DNA of 64,000 bases from JAJNBA01 sp035512775 (GCA_035512775.1 DATKDI010000081.1:12143-76142), one strand, 5' to 3'; counted from the first letter of the stretch, positions 53,110 to 62,093 are shown. Translations and numbers: made by a program. Notes: generated by a model not told the origin, from the letters alone.

Positions 53110-53649
53110 TCAGGCCGTCAGGTCGTCCACCACGGCCCGGTCCGGCCCCCATTCCGACACGATCGCCTCCAGGTCCCGGTACAGGGGCACTCCGTACGCG
53201 GCGGCGGCGACACCCATCTCCCGGGTGTGGCTCGTGACGGTGGGCCCCGCGAAGAGCGCGAGGATCTTGCCGAAGCGGGCGCGCCAGCCCTCGGTGCCGA
53301 TGAGCACCCGCCCGTAGCCGGCCGCCACGCCGAGCACGAGACCGTGCCGGCCGCCCGAGGTCGCCGTGTCGATATCCCAGATCGCCCGGTCCAGACCGTC
53401 GTTCATCTCCGGGAGGGAGTGGAGCGCGTAGAATCCGCACTCGCATCCGGTTGCGGGGCACCCGAGGGGATGCGGGGCTCGCGCCATCCTCCACCCGAAC
53501 ATCCCGCGCCGGGCGAGGCACGACGCCTCGTTCCCACCGGGCCGCCAGCACACGGGCCCGCGCCACGGCGACAGCAGCTCCCCGCTGCCCGACAGTCGCC
53601 ACCAGCGGAACCCTCTGACGGACCCGACCATGGGGACGACCTCTGCCAT
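53110..53649 (-). CDS. hypothetical protein with RGFRWWR and CxCGFYA motifs
   Basis: A 179-residue protein beginning with an RGFRWWRL block and a central cysteine motif GCPATGCECGFYALHSLPE. It seems to be a conserved actinobacterial type of unknown function. ATG 53649 lies two bases after the stop of a 39-residue gene, so translation is likely coupled. An in-frame ATG six codons in is an alternative. Confidence 0.65.
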   Translation of the reverse strand: MAEVVPMVGSVRGFRWWRLSGSGELLSPWRGPVCWRPGGNEASCLARRGMFGWRMARAPHPLGCPATGCECGFYALHSLPEMNDGLDRAIWDIDTATSGGRHGLVLGVAAGYGRVLIGTEGWRARFGKILALFAGPTVTSHTREMGVAAAAYGVPLYRDLEAIVSEWGPDRAVVDDLTA

Positions 53650-53651
53650 CG

Positions 53652-53771
53652 CTAGACGGGCACGTGGACCGGCTCAGACAGGGGCTCGGGAGCGGGTTCC
53701 GACATCGGGAGGGGCTCGATCTCGGTGTCCGGTACCACTTCGACTTCCCGGACGATCCTCCCGATGTTCAT
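53652..53771 (-). CDS. 39-residue acidic/proline-rich small protein
   Basis: A short frame from ATG 53771 to TAG 53652 encodes MNIGRIVREVEVVPD followed by repeated Pro-Glu segments (EIEPLPMSEPAPEPLSEP). AAGAGG lies six bases upstream. It abuts the RGFRWWR protein gene by two bases, so the pair is probably one operon. Function unknown. Confidence 0.65.
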   Translation of the reverse strand: MNIGRIVREVEVVPDTEIEPLPMSEPAPEPLSEPVHVPV

Positions 53772-53880
53772 GGCCGCCTCTTACCCGGCCGCCGCGCTGA
53801 CTACACCGTGCGGAGCCTTCCGGTTGGTTTGCCGTCACTGCCAGCCGGGTAGATGCTCGACACCGTTTGCCCCCGAAGCG

Positions 53881-56056
53881 ATGAGTGCGATCCCCACTAC
53901 CCGGTTCCGAACGCTCGGACCTCCTGGTCTGACAAAAAGCGATGCCTGGGCGGCGGCCGCGCCGGCTCCGGCGACGAGCCGAGGCCGGCGCCTGGCCTGG
54001 ATCGTGATCCTGTCGGTCCTCCTCCCGTCACTGTCCGTCACCGGCGCGCTCGCCGCACTGTTCATGTCGACCGAGCTGCCGGACATCCCGCCCCTGGAGG
54101 AGACGACCGAACTCCTCGACCGTGCCGGGAACGAGATCGCGGAGCTCCACGCGGGCGTGGACCGGGTCCTGATCCCGTTCGCGCAGATGCCATCGTCCCT
54201 CCGACAAGCCGTGGTGGCGGTCGAGGACGCCGACTTCTACCGTCACGACGGCCTCGATCTCGGCTCGGTGGCTCGCGCGTCCTGGGCCAACGTCACGAGC
54301 GGCTCCATGAGCCAGGGCGGGTCGACGATCACCCAGCAATACGTGAAGAACGTGCTGACCGGGCCCGAGCGCTCGATCGCGCGGAAGGTCCGCGAGGCGA
54401 TCCTCGCCGTGAAGCTCGAGCACACATCGTCCAAGCGAGAGATCCTCGAGGGGTATCTCAACACCGTGTACTTCGGCCACGGCGCCTACGGGGTCCAGGC
54501 GGCGGCTCGGACCTACTTCGATCTCGACGCCAGGGACCTCTCCGTGCTGCAGTCGGCGACACTGGCGGGTCTGATCGCGGCCCCGTCGGCTCGCGACCCC
54601 TTCGAGTACCCGGAGGTGGCGCACCGCTATCGGAACTTCGTGCTCGATCGGATCGTGGAGGTCGGCTCGATCGACGCGGAGGAAGCCCGACGGCTGCAGG
54701 CTCGCCCGCTTCGGCTGACCGAGGAGCCGTTGGTGCGATCGCTGGCCGCCCATTTCATGGAGCACGTCCGGCTCGACCTCAAGCGAGTTACGGACTGGAC
54801 GCCTTGTACCGAGGCGGCCTGCGCGTCAAGACGACGCTCGACACGGAGTGGCAGCGCGCGGCGGAGCGAGCGATCCGATCGCATCTCCCCGGGCCGCGCG
54901 GCCCCGAGGCCGCACTGGTCGCCATCGATCCGAGGACGGGTGCGATCCGCGCGATGGTCGGCGGGCGCAGCTTCGCCCGGAGCGAGTTCAACCTCGCGAC
55001 CCAAGGACGACGCCAGGCGGGAAGCGCGTTCAAACCGTTCGTCCTCCTCGCCGCTCTCGAGCGAGGGATCTCGCCGACCGAGGTCCGCTACGGCCTTCCT
55101 CGCTGACGATCCGCGATCCGTTCTGCGAAACGGACGGGAAGCCGTGGACGGTGTCGAACGCAGGAGACCAGCGAGCGGGCACGATGTCGCTCGAGAGCGC
55201 GATGGCCGGTTCCGTGAACACGATCTATTCCCAGCTCACGGTCGAGGTCGGGCCGGAAGCGGTCGCGGACGTCGCGCACCGGATGGGGATCCGCTCGCGA
55301 CTCGCCGACGTGTGCTCGATCGGTCTCGGCACCTCAGAGGTGAGTCCCCTGGAGATGACCTCAGCCTTCGCCACGCTCGCGGCCAGAGGCATCTACGTCG
55401 AGCCGACCGGCGTGGAGCGCGTGTCCGCGCCCGATGGGACGATCCTTCAGGGGCCGCTTCGCGGCGTGGCGAACGTCGGCAGCTCGGCGATATCGGCGCA
55501 GGACGCGGATGCCACCACCCGCGTCCTCCAGGGCGTGATCGACCATGGGACCGGGACGGCGGCGCGTCTCGCCGGCCGCCCTGCGGCCGGCAAGACCGGC
55601 ACCGCGCAACATGCGACCGATGCCTGGTTCTGCGGCTACGTCCCGCAGCTCGCGACGTGCGTGTGGGTCGGGTACCCGAACGGGTCGCGACCGATGCGCG
55701 ACGTGGCGGGCTTCTCGGAGGTCTACGGAGGAACGATCCCTGCTCAGATCTGGCACGACTTCATGACTGAGGCCACCACGGGCATGCGAGTGGTCGGATT
55801 CAGGCCCGGGAGTTACGAGATCTACGCGGACCCCCCGCCATCGACACCTTCTCCGGAGCCGCTTCCGTCCGCGGAGCCTTCGCCCGCCACGGAGCCTGAG
55901 CCCTCCCCGCCTCCGGAGCCTTCTCCGTCGCCATCGCCCGAGCCGTCGCCGATGCCTCCTCCCGAGCCCTCACCGAGCTCCCTGCCCTCGCCGTCGCCTT
56001 CCGCCGAGCCGGAAGAGCCCGCCGCTCCGATCGTCGAGCGATCTCGGGACCCCTGA
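53881..56056 (+). pseudogene. class A penicillin-binding protein, two one-base frame breaks
   Basis: A bifunctional transglycosylase/transpeptidase of about 725 residues if repaired. It has a membrane anchor near residues 43-65, GT51 motifs EDADFYRHDG, GGSTITQQYVKN and GYLNTVYFGHGAYG, and transpeptidase motifs SAFK, SVN and KTG. A tail of about 70 residues is rich in Pro, Ser and Glu. The frame slips by one missing base near 54788 (before YGLDALYRGGLRVKTTLD) and near 55099. Either two sequencing gaps or a decayed gene. It builds peptidoglycan at the membrane surface. Confidence 0.85.
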
Positions 56057-56064
56057 GCGGACTC

Positions 56065-56346
56065 CTACCCTTCTTCCGCCTCTTCTTTGGTCGCCTCGTA
56101 TGCGGCTTCCTCGTCGGGCGAGGGCGACGCGACGTCTTCCGAGGTTCGCTGCTCGACGTCCAGTCGGTCCGTATCGGCGACCTCGAGAGGTGCCCGCGGT
56201 ACCTCGTGCCCGCATGTGTAGGTATCCACCTGCCGGCTCTCCGGATCTTGGAACTGGTCGTCTCCGTCGAAATCGATGTCCGCGAGGGTGCCCTTGCCGC
56301 AGATGGGACAGGGGTCGTCGGATGCGGCGGTACCGGATGTCGTCAT
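56065..56346 (-). CDS. small zinc-finger-like acidic protein
   Basis: A 93-residue protein with CPICGKG near the N-terminus and a second Cys/His pair in YTCGHE, likely one zinc site, followed by an acidic helical tail. ATG 56346 has the -10 box TACCCT six bases upstream. It converges on the penicillin-binding protein gene. Confidence 0.65.
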   Translation of the reverse strand: MTTSGTAASDDPCPICGKGTLADIDFDGDDQFQDPESRQVDTYTCGHEVPRAPLEVADTDRLDVEQRTSEDVASPSPDEEAAYEATKEEAEEG

Positions 56347-56352
56347 GATGAC

Positions 56353-56358
56353 AGGGTA
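56353..56358 (-). promoter_or_regulatory. -10 box of a leaderless gene
   Basis: TACCCT on the minus strand, six bases before ATG 56346, with no ribosome site between. Confidence 0.45.
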
Positions 56359-56420
56359 CCGAGCCCGCATCTGCCCCACCTCGGCGTTTGACGCCGGAGG
56401 GGCGAGGGAAGGAAACCCGC

Positions 56421-57416
56421 ATGACGGCAGCGAGAGACGGCGCGGCGCAGCGGATGCTGCGCCGAGTCGACGACGCGCAGCGGCACCACGCGGTGCTCGC
56501 CTTCCCGTTCGGCGTGATCAAGAAGTTCACCGACGATCGCGCGAGCCAGCTCGCCGCATTGATCGCCTACTACGGCTTCTTCTCGCTCTTCCCGCTGATG
56601 CTGCTGTTCGCCACGGTGGTCGCCATCGTGGTCCGCGATGATCCGGAGCTCCGCCGGCAGCTGCTCGACTCGGCGCTCAACCAGTTCCCGGTCGTGGGCA
56701 CACGGATCGGAGAGAGCGTCCGGGGGCTGACGGGGTCATCGTTCGCGTTGACCGTCGGCGTCGTCGGCGCGATGTGGTCGGGGACGGCGGTGGTGGCGGC
56801 TGCTCAGCACGCGATGGACGAGGTATGGGACGTCCCTCGCGTCGAGCGTCCCGGACTCGTCAACCGGGTGACACGCGCGTTCCTGCTGCTGTTCGTCTTC
56901 GGTGCCTCGATCGTCTTGTCCTCGTTCCTCGCGGGAACCGGCGGGGAGAACGGCTGGAGCGCAGCGCTGCTCAAGGCGCTCTCGCTCGCCGGCGGGGTGC
57001 TCGTCTCCGTCGCTGTATTCGCGTTCGCGTTCCGGGTGCTGACGGTCGCCCACGTAAGCTGGCGTGAGGTGCTGCCCGGCGCGATCTTCGCCGCGGTCGC
57101 GTGGACGATCTTGCTGATGCTCGGGAGCTGGCTGGTGGATCGGCATATCCGGAATGCTTCGCAGATCTACGGGTTCTTCGCGATCGTGATCGGGCTGCTC
57201 GCGTGGATCTCCCTGGTCGCCCAGCTCTTCCTCCTCGCCGCGGAGATCAACGTGGTGCGCGCCCGGCGCCTCTGGCCGCGATCGCTCATCGCGCCCCCGC
57301 TCGCCGACGAGGACAGGGAGGTGCTCGCGAGTCAGGCCGAGGAGGAGCAGGCCCGTCCCGAGGAGCGGGTGGATGTGAGGTTCGACGAGCGGGCGGGCGG
57401 GGGGCGGGACCGATGA
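56421..57416 (+). CDS. YihY/BrkB family inner-membrane protein
   Basis: A 331-residue membrane protein with about six helices and the family's opening QLAALIAYYGFFSLFPLMLLF and MDEVWDVPRVERPG. Once annotated as ribonuclease BN, the family has no proven RNase role. GAAGGAA precedes ATG 56421. The stop overlaps the topoisomerase start (ATGA). Confidence 0.87.
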   Translation: MTAARDGAAQRMLRRVDDAQRHHAVLAFPFGVIKKFTDDRASQLAALIAYYGFFSLFPLMLLFATVVAIVVRDDPELRRQLLDSALNQFPVVGTRIGESVRGLTGSSFALTVGVVGAMWSGTAVVAAAQHAMDEVWDVPRVERPGLVNRVTRAFLLLFVFGASIVLSSFLAGTGGENGWSAALLKALSLAGGVLVSVAVFAFAFRVLTVAHVSWREVLPGAIFAAVAWTILLMLGSWLVDRHIRNASQIYGFFAIVIGLLAWISLVAQLFLLAAEINVVRARRLWPRSLIAPPLADEDREVLASQAEEEQARPEERVDVRFDERAGGGRDR

Positions 57417-58435
57417 GCGCGCTCAAGCGAGTGCGATGCACTGGGCCGGGCATCTCGCGGCGGCGGCAGGGCCGAGGTTTCACCTACGTGCACCCCAACG
57501 GGCAGCGGGTCCGCGACGACCAGACGCTGGTCCGGATACGGTCGCTGGCGATCCCGCCCGCATGGCAGGACGTGTGGATCTGCCCGGACGAACGCGGTCA
57601 TCTGCAGGCGGTGGGCACCGACGCGGCAGGCAGGAAACAGTACCTCTACCACGAGGACTGGAGCGTCCGTCGCGGCCGGCAGAAGTTCGATCGAGTGCTC
57701 CGACTGGCCCGGCGCCTCCCCGCGATGAGGAAGGTCAGCGACAGGGACATCGCCTCGCGCGGTCTGACGCGGGAACGAGCGCTCGCGGGTGCCGTCCGTC
57801 TCTTGGATCTCGGTTTCTTCCGTATCGGCTCGGAGGTCTACACGGAGGAGAACGGTTCCTACGGGCTCGCGACGCTCCGGCGCACGCACGTGAAGGTCAC
57901 CGGCGACGAAGTCCGCTTCGACTTCGCAGCGAAGAGCGGCCAACGCCGCATCCAGGCGATCCGAGATCCGGCGCTTGCCCGGCTCACGGGTTCGCTGCTC
58001 CGACGCAAGGGGGGAGGACCCGAGCTGCTCGCCTTCCGAGACGGGAAGGCGTGGCGCGACGTGCGGTCCGAGGACATCAACGCGTACCTCAAGGACCTGG
58101 CCGCCGAGGACATCTCCGCGAAGGACTTCAGGACCTGGCACGCGACGGTGTTGACGGCCTCGCTCCTCGCCTCGCAAGGTGAGGGGCTCACCTCGGTCAC
58201 CTCTCGCAAGCGGGTGGTCTCGACGGTCGTCAAGGAGGTGGCCGAGGCTCTCGGGAACACGCCGGCCGTCTGCCGAGCGTCCTACATCGATCCACGAGTG
58301 ATCGAACGGTTCCTCAACGGGGAGACGATCGATCTGCCGCGGGGCCGGGACCTCACCGACGACCGGGTCAGGGCGGCGGTGGAATCGGCGGTCCTTGATC
58401 TCCTCGACCCAGAGAGCGCACAGCGTGCCGCCTGA
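57413..58435 (+). CDS. DNA topoisomerase IB
   Basis: A 340-residue poxvirus-type topoisomerase IB that relaxes supercoils through a 3'-phosphotyrosine. The catalytic Tyr291 is in CRASYIDP, the helper residues lie in KDFRTWHAT, and an N-terminal FTYVHPNGQRVRD domain is present. Length matches bacterial homologues. ATG 57413 overlaps the BrkB-like gene, so both are co-translated although no functional link is known. Confidence 0.9.
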   Translation: MSALKRVRCTGPGISRRRQGRGFTYVHPNGQRVRDDQTLVRIRSLAIPPAWQDVWICPDERGHLQAVGTDAAGRKQYLYHEDWSVRRGRQKFDRVLRLARRLPAMRKVSDRDIASRGLTRERALAGAVRLLDLGFFRIGSEVYTEENGSYGLATLRRTHVKVTGDEVRFDFAAKSGQRRIQAIRDPALARLTGSLLRRKGGGPELLAFRDGKAWRDVRSEDINAYLKDLAAEDISAKDFRTWHATVLTASLLASQGEGLTSVTSRKRVVSTVVKEVAEALGNTPAVCRASYIDPRVIERFLNGETIDLPRGRDLTDDRVRAAVESAVLDLLDPESAQRAA

Positions 58436-58561
58436 GGGTCTCCGTCGAGGGCTGGTGGCCGGAAAGGTTCAGAGCCGGATGCCGGCCTATCCTCTCAAGT
58501 TCCTCTCGAACTCTCCGACATCTTCAGTATGGAACGACCGCGATCGGGGTATCAACGTCGC

Positions 58562-58678
58562 ATGAGATCAGAGAACGACCAAGACGACCTACGCAGCGAG
58601 GTGGGGCAGACCCTGGCCCTGTTCGGGATGAGCCTGGCCGTGGTGCTGGTGGGGCTGCTCGTCGGGTTGGGCCTCTGA
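58562..58678 (+). CDS. 38-residue single-helix membrane microprotein
   Basis: A short frame with an acidic N-terminus (MRSENDQDDLRSEVGQT) and one hydrophobic helix (LFGMSLAVVLVGLLVGLGL). TATCAA ends six bases upstream of the ATG, so a leaderless transcript is possible. Function unknown. Confidence 0.55.
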   Translation: MRSENDQDDLRSEVGQTLALFGMSLAVVLVGLLVGLGL

Positions 58679-58708
58679 TCTAGGCCTCCGGACGAACCCG
58701 AGTCGGAG

Positions 58709-58779
58709 CTGGGGCGCAAGGATTCGAACCTCGACTAACAGGGCCAGAACCTGTCGTGCTGCCGTTACACCACGCCCCA
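58709..58779 (-). tRNA. tRNA-Gln (anticodon CTG)
   Basis: A 71-base cloverleaf without encoded CCA. The acceptor stem tggggcg pairs perfectly with cgcccca. The anticodon stem acagg/cctgt encloses loop ttctggc (anticodon CTG). The T arm is cgagg ttcgaat ccttg. The gene is isolated between the microprotein and the HU gene. Confidence 0.93.
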
Positions 58780-58936
58780 GGGGCGAAGGTCAGTCTACCG
58801 GAGGCGTCCTCCCGTCCCCGCAGCGGGATCCATCTCGGCCGCGTCGTGGCCTCTCAGGGACGCCCGAAGGATGGGCCCGGAGGATGGCGGAGAGATGAAC
58901 GAGAGACGGAAAGGATTCCGCCGCACACCTGCTCGG

Positions 58937-58966
58937 TTGACCCTTCCCTTCCCAGTTCGGTACGTT
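58937..58966 (+). promoter_or_regulatory. promoter of the HU gene
   Basis: TTGACC (58937-58942), 18 bases and TACGTT (58961-58966), starting transcription about 30 bases before ATG 59002. GGAGGGAG then lies before the start. Confidence 0.6.
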
Positions 58967-59001
58967 CGAAGGCAACCACGACGACCCTGGAGGGAGCATC
59001 C

Positions 59002-59292
59002 ATGAACAAGGGCGGCCTGGTCACTGAAGTCGCGAAGAAGACCGGCCTGAGCAAGGCCGAGGTCGGGCGCGTGATCGATGCGGCGATCGACACGGTCCGC
59101 GAAACAGTGGTGGTGGGCGACCGCGTCACCCTCGCGGATTTCGGCACGTTCGAACGCAAGCATCGGAACCGTCGCATAGCGCGCAATCCCCGCCAGCCGG
59201 AGGTGCCCATCGAGGTCCCCGAGCGGGATCTGCCGGCGTTCACGCCTGGGAAGGAATTCCGTCACCAGGTGCTCGGCAACGATTCGGGGTGA
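59002..59292 (+). CDS. HU/IHF-family DNA-binding protein
   Basis: A 96-residue histone-like protein with the HU core LVTEVAKKTGLSKAEVGRVIDAAIDTV, then LADFGTFERKHRNRRIARNPR for the DNA-bending arm. No Lys/Ala-rich C-terminal tail of the mycobacterial HupB kind is present. A promoter and strong ribosome site are visible upstream. Confidence 0.93.
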   Translation: MNKGGLVTEVAKKTGLSKAEVGRVIDAAIDTVRETVVVGDRVTLADFGTFERKHRNRRIARNPRQPEVPIEVPERDLPAFTPGKEFRHQVLGNDSG

Positions 59293-59304
59293 GGGAGCGG
59301 GGCC

Positions 59305-59514
59305 TCAGTCCCAGGTCACGAGTCGCAGCGAGCGTGCCACGGGAGCGCCGTCCCGCTCCTCCGTGTCGAACCGCACGCGCTGCCCGATCCGCAACGTGAG
59401 GACGCCCGAACCCTCGAGCGATCCCGCGTCGATGGCGACCTCCGTGCGATCGTCGGTCAGCAGTGTTCCCGTCCGCTCGCTCTCGTCGAAGTGCTTGATC
59501 GTTCCCTGATCCAC
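59305..59514 (-). CDS. cold-shock-domain-like small protein
   Basis: A 69-residue protein that starts GTIKHFDESERTGTLLTDD, matching the first strands of an OB-fold cold-shock domain. The usual aromatic RNP1 motif is replaced, so RNA binding is weakened or changed. GTG 59514 lies 11 bases after the cofC stop in the same operon. Confidence 0.6.
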   Translation of the reverse strand: MDQGTIKHFDESERTGTLLTDDRTEVAIDAGSLEGSGVLTLRIGQRVRFDTEERDGAPVARSLRLVTWD

Positions 59515-59525
59515 ATCCGCTCCCG

Positions 59526-60170
59526 TCAGGTCCGTGCGGCGAGCCTTCCCGCGAGATCCATGTCCCGGCAGACATCCAGCGTCCGACCCGGGCGATGTGT
59601 CTCCAGCACGGTGAGGATATCGCTCGGCTCGTCCAGGTCGAACGACAGCTCCTGTCGCTCGACGACCGCGGTGGGCAGGCCGCGCTCGGCCGCCGTCTCC
59701 AGATGCCGGCGGAACGAGTCCGGACCGAAGCGGCTGGGGATGGTGCCGGGTGGCCGCCGAAGCAAGAGGTTGGTTCCCCGCTCGTCCGCGGAGGGGGCGA
59801 TCACGACCGGGCCCAGGGTGTGCAGGGCTGCTCGCAACGCCTCGGACGTGACGAGGGGTGTGTCCGCGTGCAGGATCGCGAGCGCTTCGGCCTGCCGAGC
59901 GGCAGCTTCCGCCTCGATCTGGAGGACCGCGGAACGGAGCGAGGGTCGCTCCTCCGAGATGCCCTGCGCGCTGCGACCCATCGCGATCTCGAGGATGCTC
60001 TCGTCGGCAGAGACCACCCAGGTCTCCCAACCGTCGACGGCGAGCGTCGCGTCCAAGACGTCCTCGTACATCGCCAGGGCGAGCGCCCCTCGCTCGAGGG
60101 GAGTCAGGAGCGAGGACAAGCGAGACTTCGCATGTCCGAGGGACTTCACGGGGATCGCGATCGCGCGCAC
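59526..60170 (-). CDS. cofC: 2-phospho-L-lactate guanylyltransferase (F420 biosynthesis)
   Basis: A 214-residue nucleotidyltransferase with the N-terminal PVKSLGHAKSRLSSLL, ALAILHADTPLV and the C-terminal SFDLDEPSDILTVLE typical of CofC/FbiD. It activates a phospho-acid with GTP (PEP in mycobacterial FbiD) for cofactor F420. GTG 60170 lies nine bases after TAGGCT on the minus strand, near-leaderless. Other F420 genes are not in the window. Confidence 0.88.
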   Translation of the reverse strand: MRAIAIPVKSLGHAKSRLSSLLTPLERGALALAMYEDVLDATLAVDGWETWVVSADESILEIAMGRSAQGISEERPSLRSAVLQIEAEAAARQAEALAILHADTPLVTSEALRAALHTLGPVVIAPSADERGTNLLLRRPPGTIPSRFGPDSFRRHLETAAERGLPTAVVERQELSFDLDEPSDILTVLETHRPGRTLDVCRDMDLAGRLAART

Positions 60171-60200
60171 GGGCTCGTCAGCCTAGCGGAGGCTCCGCGG

Positions 60201-60226
60201 TACCCTCACGGCTCCGACCGAAGGAG
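60201..60226 (+). promoter_or_regulatory. -10 box and ribosome site ahead of a non-standard start
   Basis: TACCCT (60201-60206) predicts transcription from about 60213. AAGGAG (60221-60226) then lies six bases before ACG 60233; no ATG, GTG or TTG fits this site. Confidence 0.5.
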
Positions 60227-60232
60227 CACGTC

Positions 60233-60895
60233 ACGGAACCCTGGTACCACGTCGCGAGGACGGTGGCTCTTCCGCCGCTCCGGTTCTGGTTCCGGCTGTC
60301 GCACGAGCATCTCGATCGGATCCCTGCCAAGGGTCCGGCCATCATCGTGTGCAACCACATCTCCTATCTCGATCCCCTGACCAATGGAGATGCGGTCGTG
60401 CGAGCCGGTCGGCGTCCGCGCTTCCTCGCGAAGGCGGACCTCTTCCGGATCCCCGTCGTGGGGAGAGCGCTCCGAGGTGCCGGGCAGATCCCGGTTTCGC
60501 GCGGCTCGCGTGGCAGATCCTCGCTCGACCGGGCGGTGTCCGCGCTGGCGGATGGGGAGGTGATCGTCGTGTATCCGGAAGGAACGGTGACGAAGCGCGA
60601 CGACGGGCTCCCCATGGAAGGGAAGACCGGGACGGTGCGCCTGGCGCTCCGGACGGGGGCGCCGATCATCCCGATGGCCAGCTGGGGATCCCAGGCCGTG
60701 TGGCAGAAGTCCGGCAAGGGGTCGCTGAAGCTCGGTCGGCCGATCTGGACGACCGTCGGCGATCCCTTCGTGCTTCCCCCCGTGCCCGAAGGGGAGCAGC
60801 CACCGCTCCGCGAGCTGACCGCGCTGGTCATGGATGCGATCACGCCTTTGGTCATCGATCTGCGGGATCGATATCCGCGACGATGGACGAAGTAG
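60233..60895 (+). CDS. 1-acyl-glycerol-3-phosphate acyltransferase-like protein (PlsC family), ACG start suspected
   Basis: A 220-residue acyltransferase with the HX4D motif CNHISYLD, the substrate motif YPEGTVTK and GAPIIPMASWG. It would add an acyl chain to lysophosphatidate at the membrane. The ribosome site points to ACG 60233. The first standard start in frame is GTG 60263, which would give 210 residues with no ribosome site. Its TAG stop is part of the next gene's -10 box. Confidence 0.83.
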   Translation, partial: TEPWYHVARTVALPPLRFWFRLSHEHLDRIPAKGPAIIVCNHISYLDPLTNGDAVVRAGRRPRFLAKADLFRIPVVGRALRGAGQIPVSRGSRGRSSLDRAVSALADGEVIVVYPEGTVTKRDDGLPMEGKTGTVRLALRTGAPIIPMASWGSQAVWQKSGKGSLKLGRPIWTTVGDPFVLPPVPEGEQPPLRELTALVMDAITPLVIDLRDRYPRRWTK

Positions 60896-60898
60896 GCT
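60893..60898 (+). promoter_or_regulatory. -10 box made from the acyltransferase stop codon
   Basis: TAGGCT begins with the TAG stop and ends seven bases before ATG 60906, the geometry of a leaderless mRNA. Confidence 0.55.
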
Positions 60899-60905
60899 GC
60901 CGTCC

Positions 60906-62093
60906 ATGACCGATCCGGCGAGCCGGCGACGCTTCCAGACCCGCGCCGTGCATACGCACCGCCCACTGCCGCCCGAACAGCTCTCGAGCAGCATGCCGAT
61001 CTTCCAGTCCTCCACGTTCCGATTCGAGACGAACGAGGAGTTCGCCAGGGCGATCCGGTTCGACGGCCCCGGCTACGTCTATTCGCGTGGCTACGGGAAC
61101 CCGACGGTCGACGCCTTCCAGTCCGCGATGGCCGATCTCGAGGAGACGGAGTCGGCGGTAGGGTTCGCCTCCGGCATGGCCGCGATCTCGTCCCTGTTCC
61201 TCACGGTCGCGGGGTCGGGATCCCGGATCGTGGCGGGAACCGCGCTCTACGGAGGCTCGATCTCGATCCTGCGGAACATCCTGCCGAGGTTCGGCGTCGA
61301 TGCCACGTCCGTCGACCCGACGGATCTCGATCAGGTGCGCGACGCGCTCCCCGGAGCAGATCTCTTCTACTGCGAGACGATCGTCAACCCGACGACGACG
61401 GTGCCCGATCTGGCGGCATTGGCGGGCCTGTGCCGGGAAGCCGGCGTCCCGTCCGCCGTCGACAACACCTTCGCGTCGCCGTACCTCTGCAATCCGGTGA
61501 CACTCGGATTCGACGTTGCCCTCCATTCTGCGACCAAGTACATCGGCGGGCACGCGGACCTGATCGGCGGCGTCGCCTGCACCAACGAAGACCTCTTCCG
61601 GAAGCTGCGCGACACCGTGATCGATCTCGGGGGGGCGATGCAGCCGCTCGAAGCCTGGCTTGCCCTGCGGGGCCTGGCGACGCTCAGCCTGCGGATGGAG
61701 CACCACAGCGCGTCGGCCGGTCGCCTCGCTTCGGTCCTCCAGGCCCACCCCTCCGTGGAACGGGTCCTCTATCCGGGACTGGATACGCACCCGCAGCACG
61801 AGCTCGCGAAGCGCCAGCTACGAGGCTTCGGCGGCACGCTCGCGTTCGAGGTGACCGGTGGGCTCGAGGCGGGCAGCCGCGTCGCGGAGGCGCTCGAGCT
61901 CGGATGGATCGCCGGGAGTCTGGGGAGCGTGATGACCTTGATCGCGCACCCCGCGTCCACGACGCACCGGCAGGTGGACCCCGAGGCCAGGCGGGCGGCG
62001 GGCATCGGGGATGGCCTGCTGCGGGTCGCAGTTGGGCTGGAGGATCCCGACGACCTGATCGAGGACTTCACACGAGCCCTCGAGAAGGCATGA
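60906..62093 (+). CDS. trans-sulfuration PLP enzyme (cystathionine gamma-lyase/synthase family)
   Basis: A 395-residue Cys/Met metabolism PLP enzyme. PLP lysine is in SATKYIGGH; YSRGYGNPTVDAFQ and DNTFASPYLCNP are family signatures. It may be cystathionine gamma-lyase, gamma-synthase or O-acetylhomoserine sulfhydrylase; the sequence alone does not decide. ATG 60906 is served by a leaderless promoter, and the stop overlaps ddl (ATGA). Confidence 0.87.
   Translation: MTDPASRRRFQTRAVHTHRPLPPEQLSSSMPIFQSSTFRFETNEEFARAIRFDGPGYVYSRGYGNPTVDAFQSAMADLEETESAVGFASGMAAISSLFLTVAGSGSRIVAGTALYGGSISILRNILPRFGVDATSVDPTDLDQVRDALPGADLFYCETIVNPTTTVPDLAALAGLCREAGVPSAVDNTFASPYLCNPVTLGFDVALHSATKYIGGHADLIGGVACTNEDLFRKLRDTVIDLGGAMQPLEAWLALRGLATLSLRMEHHSASAGRLASVLQAHPSVERVLYPGLDTHPQHELAKRQLRGFGGTLAFEVTGGLEAGSRVAEALELGWIAGSLGSVMTLIAHPASTTHRQVDPEARRAAGIGDGLLRVAVGLEDPDDLIEDFTRALEKA

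Noticed and set aside
54780..55110. Programmed ribosomal frameshifting in the PBP gene
   Set aside because: No slippery heptamer, no downstream pseudoknot candidate, and two shifts of the same sign would be needed. Missing bases explain it more simply.
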